Assembly: GCF_012849555.1 (NCBI RefSeq)
Contig: NZ_CP051685.1
Span: 3,968,001 to 4,032,000, forward strand
Reading direction: 5' to 3'
DNA length: 64,000 nt
DNA from: Massilia forsythiae
GTDB taxonomy: Bacteria > Pseudomonadota > Gammaproteobacteria > Burkholderiales > Burkholderiaceae_D
Numbering within the stretch: the stretch's first letter is position 1; every line of letters begins with the position of its first letter. A program made the translations under genes and the position numbers. Under the pieces are notes generated by a model, which saw only the letters and a program-made list of their open reading frames with translations, ran no database searches and was not told the origin of the DNA. Shown here in pieces: positions 50,843 through 63,788 of this stretch.

Positions 50843-52273
50843 ATGACCGAACGACGATCGATTTTCTGGATGCGCCGCGACCTGCGCGCGCACGACAACG
50901 TGGCCCTGCACGCGGCGCTGTCCGCGTCCGACCGGGTCGTCTGCGTATTCGTGTACGACCGCACCATCCTCGACGCGCTGCCGCGCCACGACCGGCGCGT
51001 CGCCTTCATCCATGCCAGCGTGGCCGAAGCCGGCGCCGACATTGCCAAACTGGGCGGCAAGCTGCTGGCGCTGGAAGGCGATCCGGCCGAGCTCATTCCG
51101 GCACTGGCGCGCCGCCACGACGCCGGCCGGGTATTCGCCAACGACGACTACGAGCCGTCGGCACGGCGGCGCGACGCGGCGATCGCCGAAGCCCTGGCGC
51201 GCGACGGGCGCGAACTGGTGCTGTCGAAGGACCAGGTGCTGCTGCACAAGGAGGAAGTGCTGAGCAAGGCGGGCACGCCCTATACCCGCTTCACGCCGTA
51301 CTACAACGCCTGGCTGCAGCGGCTCGGCCAGGACCGCAACATATTGAGCGACTACGACCCGGCGCCCCTGAAGGCGCGTTTCGACGCGTCGGTGCAGGGC
51401 CCGTCGAACATTTCACTGGACAAGCTCGGCTTCGACGAGATCGACCTGGAAGCCCTGAGCCTGTATCCCGGCGCCAGCGGCGCGCGCCGCGTGTTCGACG
51501 AGTTCACCGGCAAGGTCGACGACTACATGGCCCGGCGCAATACGCTGGCGGTGGCCGGCACCTCGGGCCTGGACATCCACCTGCGCTTCGGCACCATGTC
51601 GATCCGCGCGATCTTCCGCGAACTCGGCAAGCGCAAGGACACCCACAACGCCAGCGTGGGCGGCTGGATCCGCGAAGTGTGCTGGCGCGAGTACTTTTCG
51701 CAGCTGCTGTACCACGTGCCGCGCGTCGCCGACGGACCCTACCTGGAAAAATACGCGCAGCTGGATTGGGTCAAGGGCAAGCTGGGCGAGCAGCGCCTGG
51801 CAGCGTGGAAGAACGCCGCCACCGGCTACCCGATCGTCGACGCGGCGATGACGCAGCTGAACACCACCGGCGCCATGCACAACCGCGCGCGCCTGGTTGC
51901 GGGTTCCTTCCTGGTCAAGACGCTGGGCGTCGACTGGCGCGAGGGCGAAGCCTATTTCGCCTTGCAGCTGAACGACTACGACCAGGCCTCGAACAACGGC
52001 AACTGGCAGTGGGTGGCTTCGACCGGCGCGGACGCCCAGCCGCCGTACCGCATCTTCAATCCGGCGTCGCAGTCGCAGACCTACGATCCGGACGCCGCCT
52101 ACATCAAGCACTGGCTGCCGGCGCTGGCGCCGATCGAGGCGCGCCACCTGCACGAGCCGTGGAAGCGCAAAGCGCCGATCCCGGACTACCCGGCGCCGAT
52201 CGTCGACCTGGCAAGCTCGGTCGAGGAGTGCAAGCGGCGTTACGGCGCCGTCGCGCGGGCGCCGGCTGCCTGA
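50843..52273 (+). CDS. phrB: Deoxyribodipyrimidine photolyase (class I CPD photolyase)
   Basis: 476 residues. The N-terminal Rossmann antenna domain starts IFWMRRDLRAHDN. The C-terminal FAD domain carries the strongly conserved blocks GLDIHLRFGTMSIR, VCWREYFSQLLYH, TGYPIVDAAMTQL, MHNRARLVAGSFLVK and NNGNWQWVASTGADAQPPYRIFNP, with the Trp electron-transfer positions. It repairs cyclobutane pyrimidine dimers with blue or near-UV light. Its 3' end overlaps the opposing adenylosuccinate-synthetase-like gene by 34 bases. Transcribed alone, away from the lacI-like gene. Confidence 0.96.
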   Translation: MTERRSIFWMRRDLRAHDNVALHAALSASDRVVCVFVYDRTILDALPRHDRRVAFIHASVAEAGADIAKLGGKLLALEGDPAELIPALARRHDAGRVFANDDYEPSARRRDAAIAEALARDGRELVLSKDQVLLHKEEVLSKAGTPYTRFTPYYNAWLQRLGQDRNILSDYDPAPLKARFDASVQGPSNISLDKLGFDEIDLEALSLYPGASGARRVFDEFTGKVDDYMARRNTLAVAGTSGLDIHLRFGTMSIRAIFRELGKRKDTHNASVGGWIREVCWREYFSQLLYHVPRVADGPYLEKYAQLDWVKGKLGEQRLAAWKNAATGYPIVDAAMTQLNTTGAMHNRARLVAGSFLVKTLGVDWREGEAYFALQLNDYDQASNNGNWQWVASTGADAQPPYRIFNPASQSQTYDPDAAYIKHWLPALAPIEARHLHEPWKRKAPIPDYPAPIVDLASSVEECKRRYGAVARAPAA

Positions 52274-53523
52274 GCGGTGGCCGGGGAGGGCGTCGCGCTG
52301 TTCCATCCGCCGCGCTGCGCCTTCACCGTCGTGCGGCCCGGCCCCCACGCCGTGTACACCGCGCCGGCATCGAGCCGGCCGGCCAGGTGCGCGGCCAGCG
52401 CCTCCGGCGCCGCGCTCTTCGACGCGCCATCCTCGACGTACGACACCGCCTGGCCGACTTGGTCCAGGCAGCTGACCGCCAGGCCCAGGCGCGCGCTCAT
52501 CCCGGGCCGGGCCGCGGCGTCGGCGAAGTCGGTCTGCACGGCCCGCACCAGCAGGTCCAGGTCCAGGGGCGCGAAGCGCAGCGTGCCCTGGTAGGCGTTC
52601 GGCAGGTTGGTGTCGTCGCGGATGCCGGCATACGGTTTACCTGGCAGTTCGTGCGCCAGCGGCCCGGCGCCGTGCCGCGTCAGGTAGGCGCGCGTGACGT
52701 AGGTGACGTCCAGCGCGCCGATCCCGGCTTCCGTGGCCACCTCGAGCGCATTGCGGATGCCGGTGTGCGAGCGCGTCACGTAGGGAAAGGCGCCGCGTTC
52801 CTGGTCCAGCAGCAGGCCCTGCGCGCCCTCGAACACCACCCCCTCCTGTTCCGCCAGCATGGCCGGGTGCGCCGTGTGCGTCATGCGGCGGAACCGCATG
52901 GCCGCGTGCACGTAGCCCTGCAGCGCGGCGTCGCTGGCCAGCCACGCCGCGGCTTCGCCGTCCGGTGCCGGAATGCCGAGCGCTGCCAGCCGGCGCGGCA
53001 CGTAGCCGTCGCGGATCGCCGCCAGCCGGCGCAGCAGCCAGCCGGCGCCGTGGCGCAGGTCGGCCACGCTCAGGGCGAACTCCGGATCGAGGCTGCGCTC
53101 GACGGTCTCGCCGAAGCCCATGCCGCAACTGCCGTGGCGGGCATTGCCGCGCCGCCGTTCGGCCAGCTGGTTGAGCAGGATGTCGTACAGGGTCGACAGC
53201 GGCGCGCGCTCGTCGACGAACACCGGCGGCGGCGCCAGGCCCAGCGCCGCCAGCGCCTCGGCCTCCTTCAGGAACAGGCTCGGGTGGCAGACGAAACGGC
53301 GCGCCAGGAAGGTGGCGGCGCCGGCCAGGGTACCGCTGCCGAAGTGCGAGAACACGTGGCGCAGGCCGCCGGGCGCGGTGACGGTGTGGCCGGCCTGGGC
53401 GCCGCCGTTGAAGCGCACCACGATCCCGTCCGTGCCGGACCGGGCGGCGAAGTAGTCGGTCATCAGGCCCTTGCCCTCGTCGCCGTAGCCGGCGCCGATG
53501 ACGGCCGTGGCGGTGCCTGCCAT
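52240..53523 (-). CDS. Divergent adenylosuccinate-synthetase-like protein (PurA paralogue)
   Basis: 427 residues from ATG 53523. The N-terminus AVIGAGYGDEGKGLMTD replaces the canonical QWGDEGKGK: the GDEGKG loop with its catalytic Asp and the AGHT His are kept, while Gln-Trp becomes Gly-Tyr. The GTTGRGIGP block of true PurA is changed to HGSCGMGFGET, and the C-terminal GTP/base region (TKLD type) reads SCLDQVG. The length (about 430) fits the family. So it probably binds GTP and a nucleotide, but may not make adenylosuccinate from IMP and Asp. It follows the VWA gene by two bases in an operon, which is unlike housekeeping purA. Not confidently purA; treat as a paralogue of unknown substrate. 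Confidence 0.8.
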   Translation of the reverse strand: MAGTATAVIGAGYGDEGKGLMTDYFAARSGTDGIVVRFNGGAQAGHTVTAPGGLRHVFSHFGSGTLAGAATFLARRFVCHPSLFLKEAEALAALGLAPPPVFVDERAPLSTLYDILLNQLAERRRGNARHGSCGMGFGETVERSLDPEFALSVADLRHGAGWLLRRLAAIRDGYVPRRLAALGIPAPDGEAAAWLASDAALQGYVHAAMRFRRMTHTAHPAMLAEQEGVVFEGAQGLLLDQERGAFPYVTRSHTGIRNALEVATEAGIGALDVTYVTRAYLTRHGAGPLAHELPGKPYAGIRDDTNLPNAYQGTLRFAPLDLDLLVRAVQTDFADAAARPGMSARLGLAVSCLDQVGQAVSYVEDGASKSAAPEALAAHLAGRLDAGAVYTAWGPGRTTVKAQRGGWNSATPSPATAQAAGARATAP

Positions 53524-53525
53524 GG

Positions 53526-54440
53526 CTAGAACCCCACCCGTCCGAGCAGCGCCCTGACCGGGCCGGCCGCCGGCGCGCCCAGCGCATGCGCCACCACCGC
53601 GGCCGTGTCGCCCGGCCAGCTCCTGGCCACGCTGTCGCGGTCGCGCCCCTCGTTGACCTCGATCGCCGACACCACCACCTCGGCCAGCCTGCGGTAATCC
53701 TTCAGGCGCAGCACGCGCTGGCCGAGCAGCGCATTCCACTTCTTGAGCACGCGCGGCAGGTGCGAGCGGGCGTAGTTGCCTTCCTCGACCACGACGTGGA
53801 ACACGTGGTAGCTGCGCGAGACCAGCGCCAGCAGTTCGCGCACCGACAGGTCGCGCTGCAGCGTATCGCCGAAGATGGCGGCGGCGTGCGCGGCCAGCAG
53901 TTCTTCCGGCGGTTCCTCGTCGCCGACGGTGAACAGGTAACCCTTCCTGCCGCGCCGTTCGAAGCAGTCGATGCGCGTGTGCTGGGCGGCGAAATACCAG
54001 GGCAGGTGATAGCTCTCGTGGCGGTTGCCGCCGCCGCCTTTTTCCAGCCAGATCATCTTGAGCTGGTCGGCGATGCGGATGTCGGCTTCGAACTGCGTCA
54101 CCTGCAGCGGCGCCTCGTCGCAATAGGCGTCGCCGATGCCGCAGGCCAGGATGTGCGGGTCCGTCACCGGCTGGCGCTGCAGGATTTCCTCGACCAGCGT
54201 GCCCAGGCCCTCGCGTGCCATGGCGTCGGCGATGATGCCCATCGAACCGGTCACGTCCAGCCCGATGATGATCGCGTTCGACGCCGGGTTGAGCGCGGAA
54301 TCGCACGACTCGCGCTCGACGCCGTACGGATTCAGGGCCGGGTGCATGCCGGCCGCGGTGAAGATGTCCTCGGTCCGCTTGCCGACCGTTCTTGCCGACG
54401 CGCGTTTCCAGTCGTCTGCGTCCCAACGTGCCGATCCCAT
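53526..54440 (-). CDS. VWA (von Willebrand factor A) domain protein
   Basis: 304 residues from ATG 54440, which has GGAG nine bases upstream; the frame runs on to 54548 without support. A MIDAS-like metal site starts at IIIGLDVTGSMG (Asp-x-Thr-Gly-Ser) near residue 52. Further on come a GIGDAYCDEAPLQ segment, LEKGGGGNRHESYHLPWYF (a conserved-looking GGGGN loop) and FTVGDEEPPEEL. No signal peptide or membrane segment, so cytoplasmic. VWA proteins of this kind work as metal-dependent adaptors. The partner is likely the PurA-like product encoded two bases downstream. The divergent NUDIX gene may be the regulator of both. Confidence 0.88.
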   Translation of the reverse strand: MGSARWDADDWKRASARTVGKRTEDIFTAAGMHPALNPYGVERESCDSALNPASNAIIIGLDVTGSMGIIADAMAREGLGTLVEEILQRQPVTDPHILACGIGDAYCDEAPLQVTQFEADIRIADQLKMIWLEKGGGGNRHESYHLPWYFAAQHTRIDCFERRGRKGYLFTVGDEEPPEELLAAHAAAIFGDTLQRDLSVRELLALVSRSYHVFHVVVEEGNYARSHLPRVLKKWNALLGQRVLRLKDYRRLAEVVVSAIEVNEGRDRDSVARSWPGDTAAVVAHALGAPAAGPVRALLGRVGF

Positions 54441-54550
54441 GATGTTCTCCTTGACGGTGAATGTCGCTTTGCGTGAGCGGCAGTCCGGCGAAGCGACATG
54501 CGCCGGCGCTGTCGTGCGGTCAGGCGTGCCGTTGCCGCATCGATGCATTC

Positions 54551-54578
54551 ATCTTAGCATGTTAAGCGTAAAATGCAA
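54551..54578 (-). promoter_or_regulatory. Candidate promoter for the VWA/PurA-like operon
   Basis: On the minus strand TTGCAT, a 16-base spacer and TAAGAT form an acceptable sigma-70 promoter, about 110 bases before the VWA start, in the only AT-rich part of the 228-base divergent gap. Within the spacer TTAGCATG and a related GCGTAA form an imperfect inverted repeat that could bind the divergent NUDIX/winged-helix protein. TATGAT at 54634-54639 is a possible -10 for the NUDIX gene on the plus strand. Confidence 0.4.
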
Positions 54579-54668
54579 TAAACAACTAACAGAGATGGCG
54601 CTGCTTGTTCGTGGCAAGCGCGACGCGCTGGCGTATGATCGCGGCGTTCATCGCAACCTGCAATCATC

Positions 54669-55337
54669 ATGAAACACTATCCGGACCCGCTGGCGCTGGT
54701 CGACGTGGCGCTGTTCACCATCCGCGAAGGGCGCCTGGCGCTGCTGCTGGCGACGCGCAGGAACCGGGACGAGCCGTATTGCGGCGCCCTGGCGCTGCCG
54801 GGCGGCGTCATCCACGTCGACGAGGACGAGGATGCGCAGGATGCCGCGCGCCGCGTCGTGCGCACCAAGCTCGGCATCGATCCGCCCTACCTGGAGCAGC
54901 TGTACACCTTCTCGGGCCGGCTGCGCGATCCGCGCCGCTGGTCGCTCTCGGTGGCCTATTACTCGCTGGTGCCGCAGCAGGTACTGGAAGCGACGCACAT
55001 CGAGGGGCTGGAATTCGTGCCGGTGGACGCTCTGCCGAAGCTGCCGTTCGACCACGATGCGATCGCCGCCATGGCGATCCGGCGCCTGCGCGGCAAGTCG
55101 ACCTATTCGTCGCTGCTGACCTTCCTGCTGCCGCAGGCGTTCACGCTTCCCGAACTGCATGCGGTGTACGAGCAGGTGACGGGTTCGAACACCAACATCG
55201 CGGCGTTCCGCAAGAAGGTGCTGGACGAAGGCATGATCGAGCCGACCGGGCAGCGGCGCACCGGCGGGCAGCACCGGGCGCCGGACCTGTATCGCAGGAA
55301 GGGCGCCGGATTGCAGGAACTGAAGCGGACGATCTAG
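54669..55337 (+). CDS. NUDIX-winged-helix protein, NrtR-like regulator
   Basis: 222 residues. The N-terminal NUDIX fold (LVDVALFTIREGRLALLLATR, LPGGVIHVDEDEDAQDAARRVV) has a degenerate NUDIX box: the REUxEE core reads RRVVRT, so it lacks the catalytic glutamates and is probably not a hydrolase. The C-terminal ~75 residues (LLTFLLPQAFTLPELHAVYEQVTG, NIAAFRKKVLDEGMIEPT) form the winged-helix domain of the NrtR family, whose members sense NAD-related or sugar metabolites and repress nearby operons. It is divergent from the VWA/PurA-like operon, its likely target. Its end overlaps the SIS gene by four bases, tail to tail. Confidence 0.88.
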   Translation: MKHYPDPLALVDVALFTIREGRLALLLATRRNRDEPYCGALALPGGVIHVDEDEDAQDAARRVVRTKLGIDPPYLEQLYTFSGRLRDPRRWSLSVAYYSLVPQQVLEATHIEGLEFVPVDALPKLPFDHDAIAAMAIRRLRGKSTYSSLLTFLLPQAFTLPELHAVYEQVTGSNTNIAAFRKKVLDEGMIEPTGQRRTGGQHRAPDLYRRKGAGLQELKRTI

Positions 55338-56356
55338 CTGGTCCGCGTCACCTTGCTCAGGTGGCGCGGCTGGTCCGGGTCCATGCCGCGCGCGCGTGAC
55401 AGGTGCGCCGCCATCACGTAGAAGGCCTGGATCGCCACGATCGGGTCGAGGTCGGGGTGGGCGGCCGGCGGCAGGTCGAGGTCGCGTCCCGCCACGTCCG
55501 GCGGCGCGGCCAGCAGCACGCGCGCGCCGCGCCCGCGCATCTCGTCGGCCAGCGTCACCAGGCCGGCCTGGGCCGGACCGCGCGTGGCGAAGATCAGCAG
55601 CGGGTAGCCATCCTCGATCAGCGCCATCGGGCCGTGCTTGATCTCGGCGCCGGAAAAGGCCTCGGCCTGCAGCGCCGAGGTTTCCTTGAATTTCAGCGCC
55701 GCTTCCAGCGCCACCGGAAAGCCGATGCCGCGCCCGACCACCATGATGTTGCGCGCCGGCGCCAGCACCTCGATGGCGGCCGACCAGTCCGCTCGGGCAG
55801 CGCGCCGCAGGGCGTCGGGCAGGGCCGCCAGGCCGGCCTGCAGCGCGGCGTCCTGCTGCCACTCGGCCACCAGGCGCGCGCCCGCGACCAGGCTGGCGAT
55901 GAAGCTCTTGGTGGCGGCCACGCTGCGCTCGCTGCCGGCGCGCAGCGGCAGCGCCCATTCCGCGGCCGCGGCCAGCGGCGACGCGATGTCGTTGGCCAGC
56001 GCCACCGTGGTGGCGCCGCCGGCGCGGAAGTAGCGCATCGGCTCGACCACGTCCGGACTCTGGCCGGACTGCGACACCGCGAGCGCCAGCAGGCCCTCGC
56101 AGCGCAGCGGCGCCTTGTACAGCGTCAGCAGCGACATCGGCAGCGAGGTCACCAGCCGGCCCAGTCGCGCCATGATCAGGTAGGCCAGGTAGCCGCAGGC
56201 GTGGTCCGAGCTGCCGCGCGCCACCGTCACCGCGTTGTGGAAGGGCGTGGCGCGAAGGTGGCGGCCCAGTTGCGCATAGCGCCCGGCGTCTTCGGACAGC
56301 TGCAGGGCGACGCGGTCGGCGGCGGACAGGGCTTCTTCGAGCATCAGTGAGGTCAC
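55334..56356 (-). CDS. SIS-domain sugar-phosphate isomerase/deaminase (GlmS-C/NagB-II/AgaS-like)
   Basis: 340 residues from GTG 56356, picked because GAGGAG precedes it at ideal spacing; ATG 56344 is the next choice. Two SIS domains: the first has ARGSSDHACGYLAYL and AVSQSGQSPDV, the second GRGIGFPVALEAALKFKETS, AEAFSGAEIKHGPMALIEDG. There is no glutaminase domain. This is the layout of glucosamine-6-phosphate deaminase II (NagB-II) or related aldose/ketose amino-sugar isomerases, working on glucosamine-6-phosphate or a close relative in the cytoplasm. A near-consensus promoter with direct repeats lies upstream. Exact substrate is open because no N-acetylglucosamine genes are adjacent. Confidence 0.9.
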   Translation of the reverse strand: MTSLMLEEALSAADRVALQLSEDAGRYAQLGRHLRATPFHNAVTVARGSSDHACGYLAYLIMARLGRLVTSLPMSLLTLYKAPLRCEGLLALAVSQSGQSPDVVEPMRYFRAGGATTVALANDIASPLAAAAEWALPLRAGSERSVAATKSFIASLVAGARLVAEWQQDAALQAGLAALPDALRRAARADWSAAIEVLAPARNIMVVGRGIGFPVALEAALKFKETSALQAEAFSGAEIKHGPMALIEDGYPLLIFATRGPAQAGLVTLADEMRGRGARVLLAAPPDVAGRDLDLPPAAHPDLDPIVAIQAFYVMAAHLSRARGMDPDQPRHLSKVTRTS

Positions 56357-56432
56357 GCTGTTCTCCTCGGATGAAATGGCTGGCGGCAGCGGCCGGGAAC
56401 GCGGACGCGTTCGGCGCATGCCTTGCCGGGCA

Positions 56433-56480
56433 ACTATAGTAAGGGCCGGATTGCTTGTCAACCGGTATCTAACAGGTATT
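56433..56480 (-). promoter_or_regulatory. Strong sigma-70 promoter of the SIS gene with adjacent GGTAT direct repeats
   Basis: On the minus strand TTGACA (56461-56456), a 17-base spacer and TATAGT (56438-56433) form a nearly perfect promoter 77 bases before the GTG. Just upstream of the -35, on the plus strand, GGTAT occurs at 56464 and 56475, one helical turn apart, and again at 56550. TGGTAT-type half-sites are typical of GntR regulators of amino-sugar genes, which suits a NagB-II-like product; this link is inference. The rest of the 299-base gap up to 56655 holds nothing I recognise. Confidence 0.7.
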
Positions 56481-56655
56481 ATCATCGGCCGCGTTGTCGA
56501 CGGGGTCGGCATCCTGAAAGCGCCTGTGCAAGCTGGTGCGCAAAAAACTGGTATTTAATTGGCTATGGAATACTGGATGCCGGCACATAACGTGCGCCTT
56601 GCAGCACACCGGCATGCAATCCTTGATGTTTCCTACCATTACGAACGGACCCAGT

Positions 56656-58291
<1,636 letters not shown>

Positions 58292-58296
<5 letters not shown>

Positions 58297-58390
58297 GGTG
58301 GACGGGTTTCCCGTCCACCCGTTCAACCAACGCATGCACCGTTGAACGCGTGGACGGCGAAGCCGGCTAGGCGCCCCCGTCCACCCTACG
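58292..58390. repeat. REP-like palindromic element between convergent genes
   Basis: 99 bases whose outer ends CGTAGGGTGGACGGG and CCCGTCCACCCTACG are inverted copies. Inside lie a perfect GGGTGGACGGG-TT-CCCGTCCACCC-type hairpin and a second GTTCAAC...GTTGAAC hairpin. GTAGGGTGGA-ended elements are dispersed intergenic repeats in many proteobacteria. It fills the gap between two convergent genes, supplies the stop codon of the alpha-glucosidase, and could terminate both transcripts. Confidence 0.82.
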
Positions 58391-58392
58391 AC

Positions 58393-60900
<2,508 letters not shown>

Positions 60901-60959
60901 TGATTCCGTGCGGTCCGTGGTGATGATCGGCCGCGTGGGCCGTCGTGTTCTTCGTGGGT

Positions 60960-62420
60960 TCAGGTGGCGATCTGCCGGTACAGCGCGGCATACTGTGCCG
61001 CCGCCGTATCCCAGCCGAACTGCTGGCGCATGCCGCGCTCCTGCACCGCATCCCAGTCGGCGCCGCGCGCGTACAGCGCGAAGGCGCGGCGCAGGGCGGC
61101 TTCGATGCCGGCTTCGTCGAAGCTGTCGAACACGAAACCGGTTGCCAGATCGTCACCCATGTTTTCAAGCGAGCAATCTACCACCGTATCGGCCAGACCG
61201 CCCACGCGCCTCACCAGCGGCAGGGCGCCGTATTTCAATCCGTACAACTGGGTCAGGCCGCAGGGCTCGAAGCGCGACGGCACCAGGATCGCGTCGCCGG
61301 CCGCGACCAGGCGGTGCGCCAGGTCCTCGTCGTAGCCGATGCGCACCGCCACCGATTGCGGATGGGCGGCGGCGGCGGCGGCGAAGGCGCTTTCCAGCAC
61401 CGCGTCGCCGCTGCCGAGCAGCATGATCTGGCCGCCGCGCCGCACGATCTCGGGCAGCGCCGCCAGCACCAGGTGCAGGCCCTTCTGCTCGGTCAGGCGG
61501 CTGACCACGACGAACAGCGGGCCGTCGTCGCGGATGGCCAGGCCGGCCTCGCGCTGCAGCGCGTTCTTGCAGGCCAGCTTGCCGGCGCGCGACCCGATCG
61601 TGTAGTGCCGTGCGATCAGCCCATCCGTCGCCGGGTTCCATACCGCGTCGTCGACCCCGTTCAGGATGCCGGCCAGGTCGTGCGCGCGCGTGCGCAGCAG
61701 GCCGTCCAGGCCGCAGCCCTGCTCGGCGTGCTGGATCTCGCGCGCATAGGTCGGGCTCACCGTGGTGATCTTGTCGGCGAAGTACAGCCCGGCCTTGAGG
61801 AACGAGCACTGGCCGTGGAATTCGATGCCCTCGATGTCGAAGAAGTGGGCGGGCAGGCGCAGGTAGCCGAACACGTGGCTCGGGAAGTTGCCCTGGTAGG
61901 CCAGGTTGTGGATGGTCTGCACGCTGCCGGCCAGGCGCCGCCCGCCCGCCTGCTCGGCCGCCTTCAAATAGGCCGGCGCCAGCCCGGCATGCCAGTCGTG
62001 CGCGTGCACCACCTGCGGCTGCCAGGCCGGGTCCAGTCCCTGCGCCAGCTGCGCCGCGATCCAGCCCAGCAGCGCGAAGCGCTGGGCATTGTCGGCGTAG
62101 GGCCGGTTGCCGGCGTCGGCATACGGATTGCCGGGCCGGTCGTACAGTTCCGGCGCGTCGATCACGTACGCAGGGACGGCGCTGCCGGGCAGGGTGCCGC
62201 AATACAAGCGGATCGGCCCGGCGCCGAACGCCGGCGCCAGCTCGGCTACCAGTTCCTGCCCGGCGACGCCGGCGCGCAGGGCCGGGAAGCCCGGCACCAG
62301 CACGCGCGCATCGCCGCCCGCCTCGACTTGCGCGGCCGGCAGGGCCGCCGCCACGTCGGCCAGGCCGCCGGTTTTCAGCAACGGATAAATTTCGGTACAA
62401 ACGTGTAGAACGCGCATCAT
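60960..62420 (-). CDS. glgA: Glycogen synthase (ADP-glucose type)
   Basis: 486 residues, GT5. The ADP-glucose motif KTGGLADV lies near the N-terminus (residues 16-23), [11 protein letters not shown] near 140, and the C-terminal catalytic block [15 protein letters not shown] near 376. It elongates alpha-1,4-glucan from ADP-glucose. A second ATG at 62417 immediately follows the first. Spaced 23 bases after glgC, so it is co-transcribed. Confidence 0.97.
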   Translation of the reverse strand: MMRVLHVCTEIYPLLKTGGLADVAAALPAAQVEAGGDARVLVPGFPALRAGVAGQELVAELAPAFGAGPIRLYCGTLPGSAVPAYVIDAPELYDRPGNPYADAGNRPYADNAQRFALLGWIAAQLAQGLDPAWQPQVVHAHDWHAGLAPAYLKAAEQAGGRRLAGSVQTIHNLAYQGNFPSHVFGYLRLPAHFFDIEGIEFHGQCSFLKAGLYFADKITTVSPTYAREIQHAEQGCGLDGLLRTRAHDLAGILNGVDDAVWNPATDGLIARHYTIGSRAGKLACKNALQREAGLAIRDDGPLFVVVSRLTEQKGLHLVLAALPEIVRRGGQIMLLGSGDAVLESAFAAAAAAHPQSVAVRIGYDEDLAHRLVAAGDAILVPSRFEPCGLTQLYGLKYGALPLVRRVGGLADTVVDCSLENMGDDLATGFVFDSFDEAGIEAALRRAFALYARGADWDAVQERGMRQQFGWDTAAAQYAALYRQIAT

Positions 62421-62443
62421 GATTTTCGTGTCCGGCTATCCGT

Positions 62444-63733
62444 TCAAAGTTTGTTCAGCATGTCCTTGGTCACCAGCACGACCCCGCTGGCGCTGCGGTG
62501 GAAGCGCTGCGCGTCCAGTTCGGCATCCTCGCCGATGACCATCCCGGCGGGAATCCTGCAGCCGCGATCGATCACGACCCTGCTCAGGCGGCAGCCTTCG
62601 CCGATCTCGGAATTCGGCAGGATCACCGCCTGGTCGATGTGGCAGTACGAGTGCACCCGCACGTTCGAGAACAGCACCGATTGCGACACGTGCGAGCCGG
62701 ACACGATGCAGCCGCCCGAGACCAGCAGGTTGACCGCCATGCCGGGCTTGCCGCTGGTGTCGTGCACGAACTTGGCGGGCGGCAGCTGCGCCTGGTGGGT
62801 CCAGATCGGCCAGTCGGCGTCGTAGATGTCGAGTTCCGGCGAGATCGAGGCCAGGTCCAGGTTCGCCGACCAGAAGGCGTCGACGGTGCCGACGTCGCGC
62901 CAGTAGGCCGGCACGCCGTCGCCGTTCGGGATGCACGACATGCTGAACGGATGCGCCACCGCGCCGCCCTCGGCCACCACGCGCGGGATGATGTCCTTGC
63001 CGAAGTCGTGGCTCGATTCGGGCAGGGCGATGTCGTCTTCCAGCAGCTTGTACAGGTACTCCGCATTGAAGATGTAGATGCCCATGCTTGCCAGCGTGGT
63101 GTCCGGCTTGCCCGGCATGGTGGGCGGATCGGCCGGTTTCTCGACGAAGTCGGTGATCCTGCGCTGGGTGTCGACCGCCATCACGCCGAACGCCGAGGCT
63201 TCCGCCTTGGGCACCTCGATGCAGCCCACGGTGCAGTCGGCGCCGGTGTCGACGTGGTCGCGCAGCATCAGCGAATAATCCATCTTGTAGATGTGGTCGC
63301 CCGCCAGGATCACCACGTATTCCGGATTGTAGGAACGCAGGATGTCGACGTTCTGGTAGACCGCGTCGGCGGTGCCGCGGTACCAGTGCTCTTCGTTGAC
63401 GCGCTGCTGCGCCGGCAGCAGGTCGATGAATTCGTTCTGGTCGCCGCGCAGGAAGCTCCAGCCGCGCTGCAGGTGGCGCAGCAGCGAGTGCGACTTGTAC
63501 TGGGTGACCACGCCGATGCGGCGGAAGCCGGAATTGACGCAGTTCGACAGCACGAAGTCGATGATGCGGAACTTGCCGCCGAAGTAGACGGCCGGCTTGG
63601 CGCGGCTGTCGGTCAGCTGCTGCAGGCGCGAGCCGCGCCCGCCGGCCAGCACCAGCGTGACCGCGCGTTCCGGCAGGCGGTGGTTGAGATAGGACTTCCT
63701 TCTTTCGGGTTGCCGTTGGGTGAACTCAGTCAT
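62444..63733 (-). CDS. glgC: Glucose-1-phosphate adenylyltransferase (ADP-glucose pyrophosphorylase)
   Basis: 429 residues from ATG 63733, which has GGAG at good spacing; the frame is open to 63856, overlapping glgX, but without support. Nucleotidyltransferase motifs: [62 protein letters not shown] and [12 protein letters not shown]. The C-terminal left-handed beta-helix ([31 protein letters not shown]) is intact. It makes ADP-glucose for GlgA and is normally the allosteric control point of glycogen synthesis. The gene begins 55 bases after the glgX stop. Confidence 0.97.
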   Translation of the reverse strand: MTEFTQRQPERRKSYLNHRLPERAVTLVLAGGRGSRLQQLTDSRAKPAVYFGGKFRIIDFVLSNCVNSGFRRIGVVTQYKSHSLLRHLQRGWSFLRGDQNEFIDLLPAQQRVNEEHWYRGTADAVYQNVDILRSYNPEYVVILAGDHIYKMDYSLMLRDHVDTGADCTVGCIEVPKAEASAFGVMAVDTQRRITDFVEKPADPPTMPGKPDTTLASMGIYIFNAEYLYKLLEDDIALPESSHDFGKDIIPRVVAEGGAVAHPFSMSCIPNGDGVPAYWRDVGTVDAFWSANLDLASISPELDIYDADWPIWTHQAQLPPAKFVHDTSGKPGMAVNLLVSGGCIVSGSHVSQSVLFSNVRVHSYCHIDQAVILPNSEIGEGCRLSRVVIDRGCRIPAGMVIGEDAELDAQRFHRSASGVVLVTKDMLNKL

Positions 63734-63788
63734 GTTGCCTCCGTTGCTTTTTATGATCGATGACGCGCGTGGTAAGAGTAATCGAGGG

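Noticed and set aside
53524-54426. N-terminal extension of the PurA-like gene in the same frame
   Set aside because: It runs through the VWA gene in another frame and has no motif; the GDEGKG-bearing N-terminus starts at 53523.
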